From assembly GCF_900143245.1 (NCBI RefSeq), contig NZ_FRDK01000001.1, forward strand, positions 1-64,000: a stretch of 64,000 nt of DNA, in the 5' to 3' direction. How positions within the stretch are numbered: position 1 is the first letter of the stretch; each line of letters opens with the position of its first letter. The translations under genes and the position numbers were made by a program. Below the pieces are notes generated by a model. That model was not told the origin of the DNA. It ran no database searches and was given only the letters and a program-made list of their open reading frames with translations. This stretch comes from Flavobacterium fryxellicola. GTDB lineage: Bacteria > Bacteroidota > Bacteroidia > Flavobacteriales > Flavobacteriaceae. Shown here in pieces: positions 28,988 through 37,885 of this stretch.

Positions 28988-30898
28988 TTATTGGTTTGAG
29001 GTTAGAATAATTTTGGCATTGTCATTTTTTGAAATTTGTTCTATGAAAAGTCGGTATTCATCATACTCTTTATTTGAAAATAATCCTTTTTTTATGAATA
29101 ACGTTCGTTTGTAAACTAAATTTGAACTGTCAATTTTTATAATCTCCGTTGTATAAGTCCCGAATTTATTACTCAATTCATAATAAGCGGGCATATATTC
29201 TACAGAAAAACCAAGAGGAAGAACTACGTTGATCTCATCTTCATCAAAAAAACCTCTCTGTATTTCTAAAGAATTCGTACGGTTTCTTATTCTCTTTACA
29301 TAAGCGCTTGTTTTATTGAAAGCATTAACAGCAAATATCAATTTATTTGATGTAAGACTTCCATATTTTACAGCTTCTACAGCTAAGTTTTCAGTTAAAT
29401 TAATTTTATCTTTATCATTAGAAAATGATATTTTGTTGATTTTTAAATTGTTTATATGCCCCCAATAATCCTTATAATGAGCTTCTTTTTCCGTTGGTTG
29501 TAAATTTTCAATAGACGCTTTTTGACTGTATTGTGAACCTCCTGAAACAATTGTTATTTTTCCCGAAAAATCTCCATTTGCTGTTAAAGAATACGAACCT
29601 TTACTAATTTGAGTATTTCCTTTATCTTCATATATTTTTGTTCGTACAATCTCTCCTCCCTCTGGTTTTATTACCAAAACTTCTCTGTCATCCGTAAAAA
29701 TTCCTTGATAACCAAAAGGATCGTCTTGGCTGGTACATTCCAGCCAAGTATAATTATCACCATTTGGAATCGATAAAATAACATGATTCCCTTGCATGGA
29801 TACAAATTCAGACTGAATATTTAATTTCTTCCTGTCTCCATACAAAATAGTGTAATAAGATGGCACATTAACCACATCCAATAAGGCCTTAGTATAATTA
29901 GTCAACGCCTTGCAATCTCCATAACCCAAACGATCCACATCACTGGCAAGCATCGGTTTCCATCCGCCAATTCCAACTTGAATACTAATATACCGCACTT
30001 TATGTTGCACGAAATTGTAAATCAATTTAGCTTTTTTGATAGGATCTTTTTCATCTCCAACGAGAGCCTTTACTTTCATTTTGGTTTCATCTGGCAAGTC
30101 AGTTGTCCCCAATAAAATTTTATCAGAATACCATTGTCCAAACTCCTTCCAAGTCTTTGCATTTCCGTCTACTCCTTCTAAATGAAACAACTCCAATCCC
30201 ATCATCAATTTTGGAAAAATAGTGCTAACAACAGGACTGTAATCCTCTTGTTTTTGAGCTAGAATATTAGTTGCGGTGTAGGACAAATTTGTTGACGTGT
30301 CTAAGGTTTTCTCAATTTTAAAATTAAAAAAGTTGAACTCCATTTTTTTAAAACCTAAATTATCAGGATACTTTACATTCAAAATACTTTTTTCGACGCT
30401 GACAAAATAACTATTTAATGGACGCCAGTCTGGTATAAAAGCGGTAGTTGAAGTTTCGATTTCACTATCAAATACAATAGTAAAAGGATATTGAATGGGA
30501 GTATAATCTAAATAAAGATATCTGTTGTCAGAAAAAAGTGTACCGCCGCCAACCGCACTTTGATCTTTGAAATCTTTTCGTTTAAATTTTTTAATTTCTT
30601 TTCCAAAGGCATCATAAACTGTGGTTTCAATGTTCCTGATGGTAGTCCTTTTATCGTAGTTCCCTACTGCATCTATCGCATCTAAGCCTTTTTCGTTTAA
30701 AACTGTAACGATTCTTTTAGTAATGACATTCATATTTCTTTGAGAAGAAATAAGGATATCTATTTGATTCAAACGAATAACAGCATTAGCATTTTCTTTT
30801 AAGCTATCAGAAATAGTGAAAGAGGTATATTCTACCTTTTGAGCATAAATAAAGGTGGTACAAAACAAAAGCAGGGAAGAAACATATTTGAAAATCAT
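28988..30898 (-). CDS. DUF3857/transglutaminase-like secreted protein
   Basis: A 636-residue exported protein with signal peptide MIFKYVSSLLLFCTTFIYA, a DUF3857 domain (about 50-230) and a transglutaminase-like core with DRLGYGDCKALTNYTKALL, where the catalytic Cys is kept. Family members are common in Bacteroidetes envelopes; the substrate is not known. The frame is open upstream to a TTG at 30916, but that codon lies in a -7 box (TATTTTTG, 30921-30914), so the ATG at 30898 is chosen. Its paralogue starts 3 bp after it ends. Confidence 0.8.
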   Translation of the reverse strand: MIFKYVSSLLLFCTTFIYAQKVEYTSFTISDSLKENANAVIRLNQIDILISSQRNMNVITKRIVTVLNEKGLDAIDAVGNYDKRTTIRNIETTVYDAFGKEIKKFKRKDFKDQSAVGGGTLFSDNRYLYLDYTPIQYPFTIVFDSEIETSTTAFIPDWRPLNSYFVSVEKSILNVKYPDNLGFKKMEFNFFNFKIEKTLDTSTNLSYTATNILAQKQEDYSPVVSTIFPKLMMGLELFHLEGVDGNAKTWKEFGQWYSDKILLGTTDLPDETKMKVKALVGDEKDPIKKAKLIYNFVQHKVRYISIQVGIGGWKPMLASDVDRLGYGDCKALTNYTKALLDVVNVPSYYTILYGDRKKLNIQSEFVSMQGNHVILSIPNGDNYTWLECTSQDDPFGYQGIFTDDREVLVIKPEGGEIVRTKIYEDKGNTQISKGSYSLTANGDFSGKITIVSGGSQYSQKASIENLQPTEKEAHYKDYWGHINNLKINKISFSNDKDKINLTENLAVEAVKYGSLTSNKLIFAVNAFNKTSAYVKRIRNRTNSLEIQRGFFDEDEINVVLPLGFSVEYMPAYYELSNKFGTYTTEIIKIDSSNLVYKRTLFIKKGLFSNKEYDEYRLFIEQISKNDNAKIILTSNQ

Positions 30899-30913
30899 AA
30901 AAATTCTTTTTAT

Positions 30914-30921
30914 CAAAAATA
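30914..30921 (-). promoter_or_regulatory. Promoter -7 element of the DUF3857 operon
   Basis: TATTTTTG on the minus strand is an exact TAnnTTTG match, 16 bp before the ATG at 30898. The expected -33 box is only TTTA. It would drive both DUF3857 genes, the MazG-like gene and perhaps aroA. Confidence 0.35.
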
Positions 30922-30946
30922 TAAGAATTTTTCGATTAAAGGGAAC

Positions 30947-31399
30947 TTAGTCTCTATTTTTACTATCTATGATTATAGTAACCGGTCCATCATTCATTAA
31001 AAGCACTTTCATATCAGCGCCAAACACTCCAGTTTGGACGGTTTTACCCAATTCTTTTTCCATCTGATTTACAAAATTCTGGTATAAAGGAATGGCGATT
31101 TCTGGTTTTGATGCTTTGATATAGGAAGGGCGATTGCCTTTTTTGGTTGCGGCATGCAATGTGAATTGAGAAACGACAATGATTTCGCCATCAATAGCTG
31201 CAACAGATAAATTCATCACGTCGTTTTCATCACCAAAAATGCGAATGTTCGTGATTTTATTCACCAACCAATCAATATCTTCTTGACTATCGGCATCTTC
31301 AATACCAACTAAAACCAATAGACCTTTTTGAATATCCGCTACGATTTTGTTATCTATTGTTACTGAAGCTGAGGAAACTCTTTGTATTACTACTCTCAT
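30947..31399 (-). CDS. dtd: D-aminoacyl-tRNA deacylase
   Basis: A 150-residue DTD that removes D-amino acids (and glycine) mischarged on tRNA. The family motifs are present: MRVVIQRVSSASV at the N-terminus, the active-site SQFTLHA block, and NDGPVTIIID at the C-terminus, containing the GPVT cis-proline motif that gives chiral selection. Length is normal. It follows rsgA on the same strand after about 90 bp. Confidence 0.94.
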   Translation of the reverse strand: MRVVIQRVSSASVTIDNKIVADIQKGLLVLVGIEDADSQEDIDWLVNKITNIRIFGDENDVMNLSVAAIDGEIIVVSQFTLHAATKKGNRPSYIKASKPEIAIPLYQNFVNQMEKELGKTVQTGVFGADMKVLLMNDGPVTIIIDSKNRD

Positions 31400-31491
31400 T
31401 TGTAAGTCTTAAACTTTTAAAGTCATAAGGTCCTAAGTCGAAAAACTATTCCAGATAAATAGTTGGTACTACCAAGCAACTTTCGCCACTT

Positions 31492-32469
31492 TTATTCTCT
31501 GGTCTTATCACTAATGATTCGATCTTCGTTATGAATATCCGTACGATAGTTCTCATCATCGCCTTCTAGAATTTTCAAGTAACTTCTATAACGAGACCAA
31601 GCAATTTCATCTTTTTCCAAAGCTGCTTTTATAGCACAATGCGGCTCTTCCTTATGCAAGCAATTGTTGAATTTGCACTGCTCTTTCAATTTGAAAAACT
31701 CAGGAAAATAACCACTGATTTCTTCTTTTTCCATATCCACAATTCCAAAACCTTTGATGCCTGGTGTATCGATAATTCTGGCATCAAAAGACAGATCATA
31801 CATCTCAGCAAACGTTGTTGTGTGCTGTCCTTGTTTGCTTGCTTCGGAAATCGTTTTTGTTTTTAAATGCAATGAAGGTTCCATAGCATTCACTAAAGTT
31901 GATTTCCCAACTCCAGAATGTCCAGAGAACATACTCACTTTACCAATCATCATTTCCTTTAATTGCTCAATTCCTTTCATTTCAGTAGAAGAAACCCGCA
32001 AACATTTATATCCTATTTCCTGATATACATGTTGCATGTAAAGCTGTTCGTCTAGAGTAGCATCATCAAACGTATCTATTTTGTTAAAAACAAGAACAGT
32101 TTCAATTCCGTACGCTTCAGCAGTAACCAAAAAACGGTCAATAAAATTAAAAGTCGTAGGTGGATTATTGATCGTAACCAACAAGAAAACCCGATCAATA
32201 TTAGACGCTATAATGTGCATCTGATGCGATAAATTTACCGATTTACGTACAATATAGTTTTTTCTATCGTGTATTTTATGAATCGTTCCTGTAACTGTGT
32301 CAGAGGATTCTTCTAATTCATAATCTACAATGTCACCTACAGCGATAGGATTCGTACTTTTGATTCCTTTGATTCGGAATTTCCCTTTCATACGGCATTC
32401 TATAAAACCCCCTTGATCTGATTTTACGGTGTACCAACTTCCTGTAGATTTATACACGAGTCCTGTCAT
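31492..32469 (-). CDS. rsgA: Ribosome small-subunit-dependent GTPase A
   Basis: A 325-residue circularly permuted GTPase that assists maturation of the 30S subunit. An N-terminal OB fold (about 1-75) precedes the GTPase domain, where the motifs occur in permuted order: VFNKID (G4), GHSGVGKST (G1), then DTPGIKGFG (G3). The C-terminal zinc finger is CKFNNCLHKEEPHC, the Cys-Cys-His-Cys pattern of RsgA. A -7 box TATCTTTG lies at 32537-32530. dtd lies downstream. Confidence 0.95.
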   Translation of the reverse strand: MTGLVYKSTGSWYTVKSDQGGFIECRMKGKFRIKGIKSTNPIAVGDIVDYELEESSDTVTGTIHKIHDRKNYIVRKSVNLSHQMHIIASNIDRVFLLVTINNPPTTFNFIDRFLVTAEAYGIETVLVFNKIDTFDDATLDEQLYMQHVYQEIGYKCLRVSSTEMKGIEQLKEMMIGKVSMFSGHSGVGKSTLVNAMEPSLHLKTKTISEASKQGQHTTTFAEMYDLSFDARIIDTPGIKGFGIVDMEKEEISGYFPEFFKLKEQCKFNNCLHKEEPHCAIKAALEKDEIAWSRYRSYLKILEGDDENYRTDIHNEDRIISDKTRE

Positions 32470-32470
32470 G

Positions 32471-32520
32471 GAGGATTTTTGATTGAAGATTAACGATTTT
32501 AGATTTCTGATTTAAAATCT
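32471..32520. repeat. AT-rich spacer repeat Z, copy 1 (ATTAACGATTTT core)
   Basis: The spacer upstream of rsgA reads GATTGAAGATTAACGATTTT followed by AGATTTCTGATTT. The same arrangement occurs at 46447-46482 and 55803-55835. All three lie in plus orientation next to ends of minus-strand genes. Confidence 0.55.
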
Positions 32521-32611
32521 AAGACTTTGCAAAGATAATTCTTTGTTTCAGGTTTATCCCGAAGCTTCGAAATAATGTTTAAAATTTTTACCCATTTATA
32601 CAAATAAAAAG

Positions 32612-32645
32612 ATCCCCACGACTTTGATTGTAAAGTAGTGGGGAT
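32612..32645 (-). terminator. Terminator of the CsgG-like gene
   Basis: An 8-bp GC-rich inverted repeat (32612-32619 with 32638-32645), followed on the minus strand by CTTTTTATTT. It lies 34 bp after the stop codon. Confidence 0.7.
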
Positions 32646-32678
32646 TGATTTCAAAATATACTATTAAAAATAAAATAA

Positions 32679-33329
32679 TTATTTTTTAATCTCATAAGGA
32701 AAATTACGACCTACTTTTCTCATCATTCTTTCCATTACTGCATTTGCAGAACTCATAACATCTTCATTCATTTCTTTATAAAATCGCCAAAGCAGACCAC
32801 CATCCACTCCATTATACACATTCATCGTCATTTCCCCGCTAGCAACTTTTCCTGTTCCAAAACCTATTAAAAGTGTTTTGGCGATCGCTAAACCTTCACT
32901 ACTGGTTTTTTCATAAGCATAACCACATTTGATTACAGCATCAACACCTAAAATTTTAGCAAGTGCGTCTGGAGTCATTTCGTCAATTTTATCATACACT
33001 TCACTTTGTTTTAAAAGAATATTTGTTCTTTCCACATCCTGAACCTTGACAGTATAATCATCTGATTTTCTCAAAAGATAGGTATACATACCTGATTGCA
33101 AGCTAGAACCTAACTTCTTTTCTTCATCCCTATTTGTTTGTGCATCAAAATTTTTAGGAAGCCTTTTATAAGAAATAGATGCTTTAAAAGGCAAAATAGC
33201 AACCGTTTTGTGATCTGCAATTAACTCACCTAATTTAGGCGATTCAAAGATTTGTTTTGAGCCTTCAAATTGCGCTAACATAAAAGTTGAAGACAGCAAG
33301 CTAATTAAGAGTAAAGTAATTTTTTTCAT
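32679..33329 (-). CDS. Secreted CsgG/LpoB-like fold protein
   Basis: A 216-residue protein with signal peptide MKKITLLLISLLSSTFMLAQ. The mature part starts with a strand typical of the CsgG/GNA1162 fold (KTVAILPFKASI), then QSGMYTYLLRKSD, VQDVERTNILL and AKILGVDAVIKCGYAYE. This fold is used by outer-membrane secretion channels and lipoprotein activators, but no lipobox Cys is present, so the protein is probably periplasmic. It stands alone between terminators. No specific role can be assigned. Confidence 0.65.
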   Translation of the reverse strand: MKKITLLLISLLSSTFMLAQFEGSKQIFESPKLGELIADHKTVAILPFKASISYKRLPKNFDAQTNRDEEKKLGSSLQSGMYTYLLRKSDDYTVKVQDVERTNILLKQSEVYDKIDEMTPDALAKILGVDAVIKCGYAYEKTSSEGLAIAKTLLIGFGTGKVASGEMTMNVYNGVDGGLLWRFYKEMNEDVMSSANAVMERMMRKVGRNFPYEIKK

Positions 33330-33374
33330 AATAATGAATTAATTTTAGGTTCGTTGTTAAAGAATGCAATACTA

Positions 33375-33405
33375 CAAAAAAACCTACAAATAAATTGCAG
33401 GTTTT
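33375..33405 (-). terminator. Terminator of the aromatic amino acid operon
   Basis: An inverted repeat (33379-33389 with 33395-33405, one G-U pair) followed by a T7 run on the minus strand. It lies about 35 bp after the DAHPS-CM stop codon. Confidence 0.8.
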
Positions 33406-33437
33406 AGTAAAAAAAATAAATAGCTTTTTTTAGCTCC

Positions 33438-34520
33438 TTAAGCATTCAACACTTTATCTTGATGATTTATACTTTCTTGGTGTATGGCTTTGAATAAACG
33501 AAGAACAAATTCTTCTGAAAGTCCTTTTTTCTCTCCGTCCAAAATCATTTTTCCTAAAATTTCATTCCAACGGTTGTTTTGCAACACAGCAACATTCGCC
33601 TCTTTTTTCACGTGACCTATTTCGTCTGCTACTTTCATTCTTTTTCCTAAAAGCTCAACCAAAGTGGCATCTAAGACATCGATATTTGCTCTCAATTTCT
33701 TCATCTTATGCGTAAACTCATCTGAAACATCATCAAGCTTTCTAACCTTTAAATCAATAAAAATTTGTTTCAACGCATCTGGTGTCACCTGTTGTGCGGC
33801 ATCACTCCAAGCGTTATCAGGATCAATATGCGTTTCGATAATCATACCATCATAATTCAAATCTAAAGCTTCTTGCGTCACTTCAAGAATCATTTTACGA
33901 TCTCCTGTAATATGAGATGGATCTATAATTAAAGGTAAATCAGGGAATTTATTTTGCAACTCAATAGCAATTTGCCATTCTGGAATGTTGCGGTATTTTG
34001 TTTTCTCGTAGGTCGAAAACCCCCTGTGAATCACCCCTAATTTCTCGATTCCTGCATTGTACAAACGCTCTACACCACCTAACCACAGAGACAAATCTGG
34101 GTTTACAGGATTTTTTACCAATACAATTTTCTTAGTTCCTGCTAATGCATCAGCAATTTCCTGCACCGCAAAAGGATTTACTGTTGTTCTTGCTCCAATC
34201 CACAAGACATCAATATCATATTCTAACGCTAATTTTACATGTGCAGCATTCGCTACTTCCGTTCCCATTAGCAATCCGGTTTCTTCTTTTGCTTTTTTCA
34301 ACCATTTCAAACCTATTTCTCCCACACCTTCAAATCCTCCTGGGCGTGTTCTTGGTTTCCAAATCCCAGCTCTAAAAATACTTACATCAGAATCTTTCAA
34401 CTCGTGTGCTATCTTCAATACTTGTTCTTCAGTTTCGGCACTGCAAGGTCCTGCTATTACTAATGGATGAGTCAAATTGAATTCATTCAACCAATTTCTC
34501 ATTTCTTTTTTATTTTCCAT
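33438..34520 (-). CDS. Bifunctional DAHP synthase / chorismate mutase (type II)
   Basis: A 360-residue fusion. The N-terminal DAHP synthase (about 1-265, KDO8P-synthase-like AroA-beta class) carries VIAGPCSAETEEQVL, FRAGIWKPRTRPGGFEG, VLVKNPVNPD and IIDPSHITGDR; it condenses PEP with erythrose-4-phosphate. The C-terminal AroQ-type chorismate mutase (about 270-355) carries LRANIDVLDATLVELLGKRMKVADEIG. It therefore covers the first shikimate step and the first Phe/Tyr-specific step. It is the last gene of the attenuated pheA operon and is followed by a terminator. Confidence 0.94.
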   Translation of the reverse strand: MENKKEMRNWLNEFNLTHPLVIAGPCSAETEEQVLKIAHELKDSDVSIFRAGIWKPRTRPGGFEGVGEIGLKWLKKAKEETGLLMGTEVANAAHVKLALEYDIDVLWIGARTTVNPFAVQEIADALAGTKKIVLVKNPVNPDLSLWLGGVERLYNAGIEKLGVIHRGFSTYEKTKYRNIPEWQIAIELQNKFPDLPLIIDPSHITGDRKMILEVTQEALDLNYDGMIIETHIDPDNAWSDAAQQVTPDALKQIFIDLKVRKLDDVSDEFTHKMKKLRANIDVLDATLVELLGKRMKVADEIGHVKKEANVAVLQNNRWNEILGKMILDGEKKGLSEEFVLRLFKAIHQESINHQDKVLNA

Positions 34521-34585
34521 CTTTTCTAAATTTTATTTTTTATTTTGTGTTGTTTTTTTAACTGCAAACTACGACTGAACACTGC

Positions 34586-35437
34586 CTAGCTCTTCATGCC
34601 GTTTAATATATCCTTTATTTTATTCACACTTTGCATTTCATTATAAATAGCCTCGTAATCCTCATTTTCTAGCAACTCCTTAAATTTGGACAAATTCAAG
34701 ATATACTCGTTCAATGTTTTTACGACTTGTTTTCGGTTTTGTTTGAAAATTGGCGTCCACATTGCTGGAGAACTTTTAGCCAGACGCACCGTACTTTCAA
34801 AACCGGAACCCGCCATGTCAAAAATATCCTGCTCATGTTTCTCTTTATCAATCACCGTTTTACCTAACATAAAAGCACTGATATGAGACAAATGAGACAC
34901 ATAAGCAATGTGTTTATCATGTGATTTTGGATCCATATACCGTATTCTCATTCCCATGGCGATGAAAAGTTGCAACGCTTTTTCTTGTAATTTGAATGTG
35001 GTTTTCTCCACCTCACAAATAATATTCGTTTTCCCTTGAAACAATCCTTTTATCGCTGCTGAAGGTCCTGAAAACTCTGTTCCCGCAATAGGATGTGTTG
35101 CTATAAAATTGCGCCTTCTAGGGTGATTCGCAACTGCTTCACAAACTGGCATTTTAGTCGAACCTACTTCAAAAACAATGGTTTGATTGCCAATTGCATC
35201 TAAAACTTTTGGCAAAACGGTCAACGCAACATCTACAGGAACCGATACAATTACAAAGTCAGCATCAACCAAATCCGTAAATGTCGCCCCAGCATCAACA
35301 ACCCCTAAAGCAATGGCTTCAGCTAAATGATTTTCGTTAGTATCAATTCCGTAAATCTTGACTTCTGGATGCAGCGTTTTAATGTCCAATACCATCGAAC
35401 CACCTATCAATCCTATTCCTACTACAAATACTTTCAT
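34586..35437 (-). CDS. tyrA: Prephenate dehydrogenase
   Basis: A 283-residue NAD(P)-dependent enzyme that makes 4-hydroxyphenylpyruvate for tyrosine. The nucleotide-binding MKVFVVGIGLIGGSMVLDIK opens the protein. The catalytic region FIATHPIAGTEFSGP contains the conserved His of TyrA. The C-terminal helical dimerisation domain follows (about 160-283). No ACT or chorismate mutase domain is fused; the mutase is in the next gene. It is the third gene of the phe/tyr operon. Confidence 0.93.
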   Translation of the reverse strand: MKVFVVGIGLIGGSMVLDIKTLHPEVKIYGIDTNENHLAEAIALGVVDAGATFTDLVDADFVIVSVPVDVALTVLPKVLDAIGNQTIVFEVGSTKMPVCEAVANHPRRRNFIATHPIAGTEFSGPSAAIKGLFQGKTNIICEVEKTTFKLQEKALQLFIAMGMRIRYMDPKSHDKHIAYVSHLSHISAFMLGKTVIDKEKHEQDIFDMAGSGFESTVRLAKSSPAMWTPIFKQNRKQVVKTLNEYILNLSKFKELLENEDYEAIYNEMQSVNKIKDILNGMKS

Positions 35438-35470
35438 TTTTTATTTTTAACAATTATCCCAATTTTTAGC

Positions 35471-35578
35471 AGGAGCCATGTGCTTCGCCAGTTCGCTTCG
35501 CTCGTGCCCTGCTATCCGCTACAATCTTTTATTCGCTGAGGCGAATAAAAGGATTTCCTCTGCTATCAGGGCTAGGGA
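35471..35578 (+). repeat. Interspersed stem-loop repeat X, copy 3
   Basis: This spacer element has the same frame as 40662-40751 and 46061-46160 read on the opposite strand: AGGAGC, then CTGCTATCCGCTACAATCTT, a central hairpin, AAAAGGAT and GGGCTAGGG. The central stem here is CTTTTATTCGC paired with GCGAATAAAAG, different in sequence from the other copies. An extra GC-rich segment (35478-35506) is inserted after AGGAGC. It lies between tyrA and the aminotransferase gene. Confidence 0.65.
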
Positions 35579-35662
35579 ACTTCGTTTTTTCAGAACGTTC
35601 TTCTTTTTACAACCTTTGTCAAAGTTCTAAAGTTTAACAAAGGTTTATATTCTCTAGGAAAT

Positions 35663-36808
35663 TTAAAATCTAGCAATTGCCTCCTGCACTTTTTCCTCTT
35701 TCACACACAACGCAAATCGGATGAATCCTTCGCCGTTACTACCAAAAATAGTTCCCGGCGTGATAAAAATTGATTTTTCATATAATATGGAATCAATAAA
35801 ATCTTCCGAAGAGGTGATTCCCTCTGGCAATTTTGCCCAAACAAATAATCCAACCCCTTCTTTGTACACTTTGCAACCCAATTTTTCTGCTAATTGTTCC
35901 GTAAGTACACGCCTTCTTTTATAAATTTCGTTCATTGAATCAAACCAAGTCTTATCGCTTTTCAACGCTTCAGTTGCTCCTTTTTGAATCCCATAAAACA
36001 TACCGCTGTCCATATTGCTTTTTACTTTCAAAACTGCATCAATGCAAGCGGCGTTCCCCAACAACATTCCAACTCGCCAACCCGCCATGTTAAAAGTCTT
36101 ACTCAAAGAATTCAATTCCAAAGCCACATCTTTTGCTCCTGCCACTTGCAGCAAGCTCATTGGATTGTCATTCAAAACAAAACTGTACGGATTGTCATTC
36201 ACTAATAATATGTGATGTTTTTTGGCGAAAGCCACCAATTTTTTAAACAATTCCAAACTTCCTCTGGCTCCCGTGGGCATGTGCGGATAGCCAATCCACA
36301 TGATTTTTACTTTCGCTAAATCCAGTCTTTCCAAAGCTTCAAAATCAGGCTCCCAATTAGTATCTTCTTTCAAGTCATAAAAAACGGGCACTGCACCAAC
36401 TAAATTAGTCACTGAGGTGTAGGTTGGATAGCCTGGATTCGGAATCAAAACGTGATCGCCTTCATTCAAAAAAGCTAATGAAATATGCATAATTCCTTCC
36501 TTAGAACCCATCAAAGGCAAAATCTCGGTTACAGGATTTAAGGCTACTTGATAGTTATTAGTATAAAAATCTGCCATTCCTTGACGCAATTCCGGTAAGC
36601 CTTGATAACTCTGGTACTGATGCGCATTTTCATCTTGCATCGCAACCACTACAGCATCAACAACCGCTTGCGAAGGTTGCAAATCAGGACTCCCTATCCC
36701 CATATTAATAATAGGTTTGCCTTCAGCTGCAAGTTGCCGCACCTCTCTCAATTTTGACGAGAAATAGTATTCTTCAACTGTATTGAGGCGTTTTGCTGTT
36801 GTTATCAT
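35663..36808 (-). CDS. Class I/II PLP aminotransferase of the phe/tyr operon
   Basis: A 381-residue PLP-dependent aminotransferase. LNSLSKTFNMAGWRVGM carries the PLP-binding Lys237, and the substrate-binding Arg lies in GFIRFALCV near the C-terminus. VNDNPYSFVLND contains the conserved Asp/Tyr cofactor contacts. Placement between pheA and tyrA suggests that it makes phenylalanine and tyrosine from their keto acids, or aminates prephenate; that is inferred from context. Relatives are often annotated as aspartate aminotransferase. Confidence 0.88.
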   Translation of the reverse strand: MITTAKRLNTVEEYYFSSKLREVRQLAAEGKPIINMGIGSPDLQPSQAVVDAVVVAMQDENAHQYQSYQGLPELRQGMADFYTNNYQVALNPVTEILPLMGSKEGIMHISLAFLNEGDHVLIPNPGYPTYTSVTNLVGAVPVFYDLKEDTNWEPDFEALERLDLAKVKIMWIGYPHMPTGARGSLELFKKLVAFAKKHHILLVNDNPYSFVLNDNPMSLLQVAGAKDVALELNSLSKTFNMAGWRVGMLLGNAACIDAVLKVKSNMDSGMFYGIQKGATEALKSDKTWFDSMNEIYKRRRVLTEQLAEKLGCKVYKEGVGLFVWAKLPEGITSSEDFIDSILYEKSIFITPGTIFGSNGEGFIRFALCVKEEKVQEAIARF

Positions 36809-36848
36809 TTTATTATTTTTTATTCATTCGATTTGAATTTCTGCTTTT

Positions 36849-36871
36849 TTCTCCCTCTTCGGGGTCTAAGG
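36849..36871. repeat. GC-rich palindromic repeat P, copy next to the pheA stop
   Basis: TCTCCCTCTTCGGGGTCTAA is a degenerate copy of the palindromic element found at 42411, 51347 and 57695. It begins 3 bp after the pheA stop codon on the minus strand. Confidence 0.5.
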
Positions 36872-36873
36872 AA

Positions 36874-37698
36874 TTATTTTGTGTTTTTATATTCCCCCAA
36901 CACTTTAAAGTACTCTGCCATGATTAGCATCAATGATTTTGCTTTGGCATAATCCTGATACTTATCAAAAGTAACATCTACAAAAAAGGAATATTTCCAA
37001 GGGGTGTCTATTTTTGGCAACGATTGTATCTTAGTTAAATTCAGTTTGCAATCACTCATGACATTCAAAACTGCTGCTAAACTTCCCCGTTTATGATCCA
37101 ATTCAAATTTGATTGATGCTCTGTTAATCTCGTTTTCTGGAACAAATGAATTTTCCTTTTTTATAATAACAAAACGCGTCATATTATTTTTAATCGTTTG
37201 AATTTCCGGCGCCAAAATTTCCAAACCATACATTTCCGAAGCCGTTTTGCTAGCAATCGCCGCAATCCCTATCAACTGCTTTTCATTTATTCTTCGCGCT
37301 GTTTCAGCTGTATCTTTATCTTCAACTAGTTTTATATTTGGATATTTTTTTAAAAATTCCATACATTGTAAAATGGCCATGGGATGCGAATGTACTTCCT
37401 GAATATCTTCTATTTTCTGGCCTTTCAGCGCCATTAAATTCTGATGTATACTTAAATAATGTTCTCCTATAATGTGTAAATTGTTTTTGTCAATCAAAGC
37501 GTAATTTGGAATAATTGGACCTGCAATAGAATTTTCGATCGCCATAACTGCTTGGTCTGACTTCCCTGACAACAAGTTATCCACTAACTCTTCAAAGGAT
37601 AGACATTCGTCAAGAGCAATATTTTGATCGAAATATTCCTGTGCCACCTGATGATGAAAAGAACCCGTTATGCCTTGTATCCCAATTATTTTATTCAT
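36874..37698 (-). CDS. pheA: Prephenate dehydratase
   Basis: A 274-residue monofunctional PheA that converts prephenate to phenylpyruvate. MNKIIGIQGITGSFHHQVAQEYF is the N-terminal substrate-binding block and NNMTRFVIIKKE is the catalytic TRF motif. A C-terminal ACT domain (about 190-274, SIKFELDHKRGSLAAVLNVMS) probably binds phenylalanine. The frame is open upstream to a GTG at 37707, but the ATG at 37698 matches the conserved start. It is the first structural gene behind the Phe/Tyr leader and attenuator. Confidence 0.94.
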   Translation of the reverse strand: MNKIIGIQGITGSFHHQVAQEYFDQNIALDECLSFEELVDNLLSGKSDQAVMAIENSIAGPIIPNYALIDKNNLHIIGEHYLSIHQNLMALKGQKIEDIQEVHSHPMAILQCMEFLKKYPNIKLVEDKDTAETARRINEKQLIGIAAIASKTASEMYGLEILAPEIQTIKNNMTRFVIIKKENSFVPENEINRASIKFELDHKRGSLAAVLNVMSDCKLNLTKIQSLPKIDTPWKYSFFVDVTFDKYQDYAKAKSLMLIMAEYFKVLGEYKNTK

Positions 37699-37714
37699 TT
37701 TACACACTTTTAAG

Positions 37715-37746
37715 CAAAAAAAAATCCCGATTCACATCGGGATTGT
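37715..37746 (-). terminator. Attenuator terminator of the pheA operon
   Basis: On the minus strand a 9-bp stem (AATCCCGAT with ATCGGGATT, 37744-37736 and 37731-37723) is followed by nine T residues. It lies between the leader peptide and pheA, 17 bp before the ATG. Its 5' arm with two further bases (ACAATCCC, 37746-37739) is exactly complementary to GGGATTGT in the leader ORF (37799-37792), giving a competing antiterminator. Confidence 0.85.
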
Positions 37747-37776
37747 ATATTTATAGTATCAATTTAATTTTACTAA

Positions 37777-37857
37777 TTAAATAACCATACAACAATCCCT
37801 TTCTACTTTCCAGAAGAAATAATAAGAGTTGCTAAAATAAAATCGGTTATTCAACAT
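37777..37857 (-). CDS. Phe/Tyr-rich leader peptide of the pheA operon
   Basis: A 26-codon ORF in the transcript leader. After MLNN it reads RFYFSNSYYFFW: four Phe, three Tyr and one Trp within 12 residues, then codons 17-26 to a TAA at 37777. Codons 20-22 contain GGGATTGT, which can pair with the terminator arm downstream. This is the classical arrangement for ribosome-mediated attenuation: shortage of charged tRNA-Phe or tRNA-Tyr stalls the ribosome before codon 20, lets the antiterminator form and permits transcription of pheA, the aminotransferase, tyrA and DAHPS-CM. Mechanism is inferred; sequence and complementarity are seen directly. Confidence 0.8.
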   Translation of the reverse strand: MLNNRFYFSNSYYFFWKVERDCCMVI

Positions 37858-37885
37858 GTTATTGTTTTTTGTATTACTTACTCTG

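Noticed and set aside
34057..34470. A 137-codon open frame antisense to the DAHP synthase gene
   Set aside because: It is a shadow of a strongly conserved enzyme gene and has no signal of its own.
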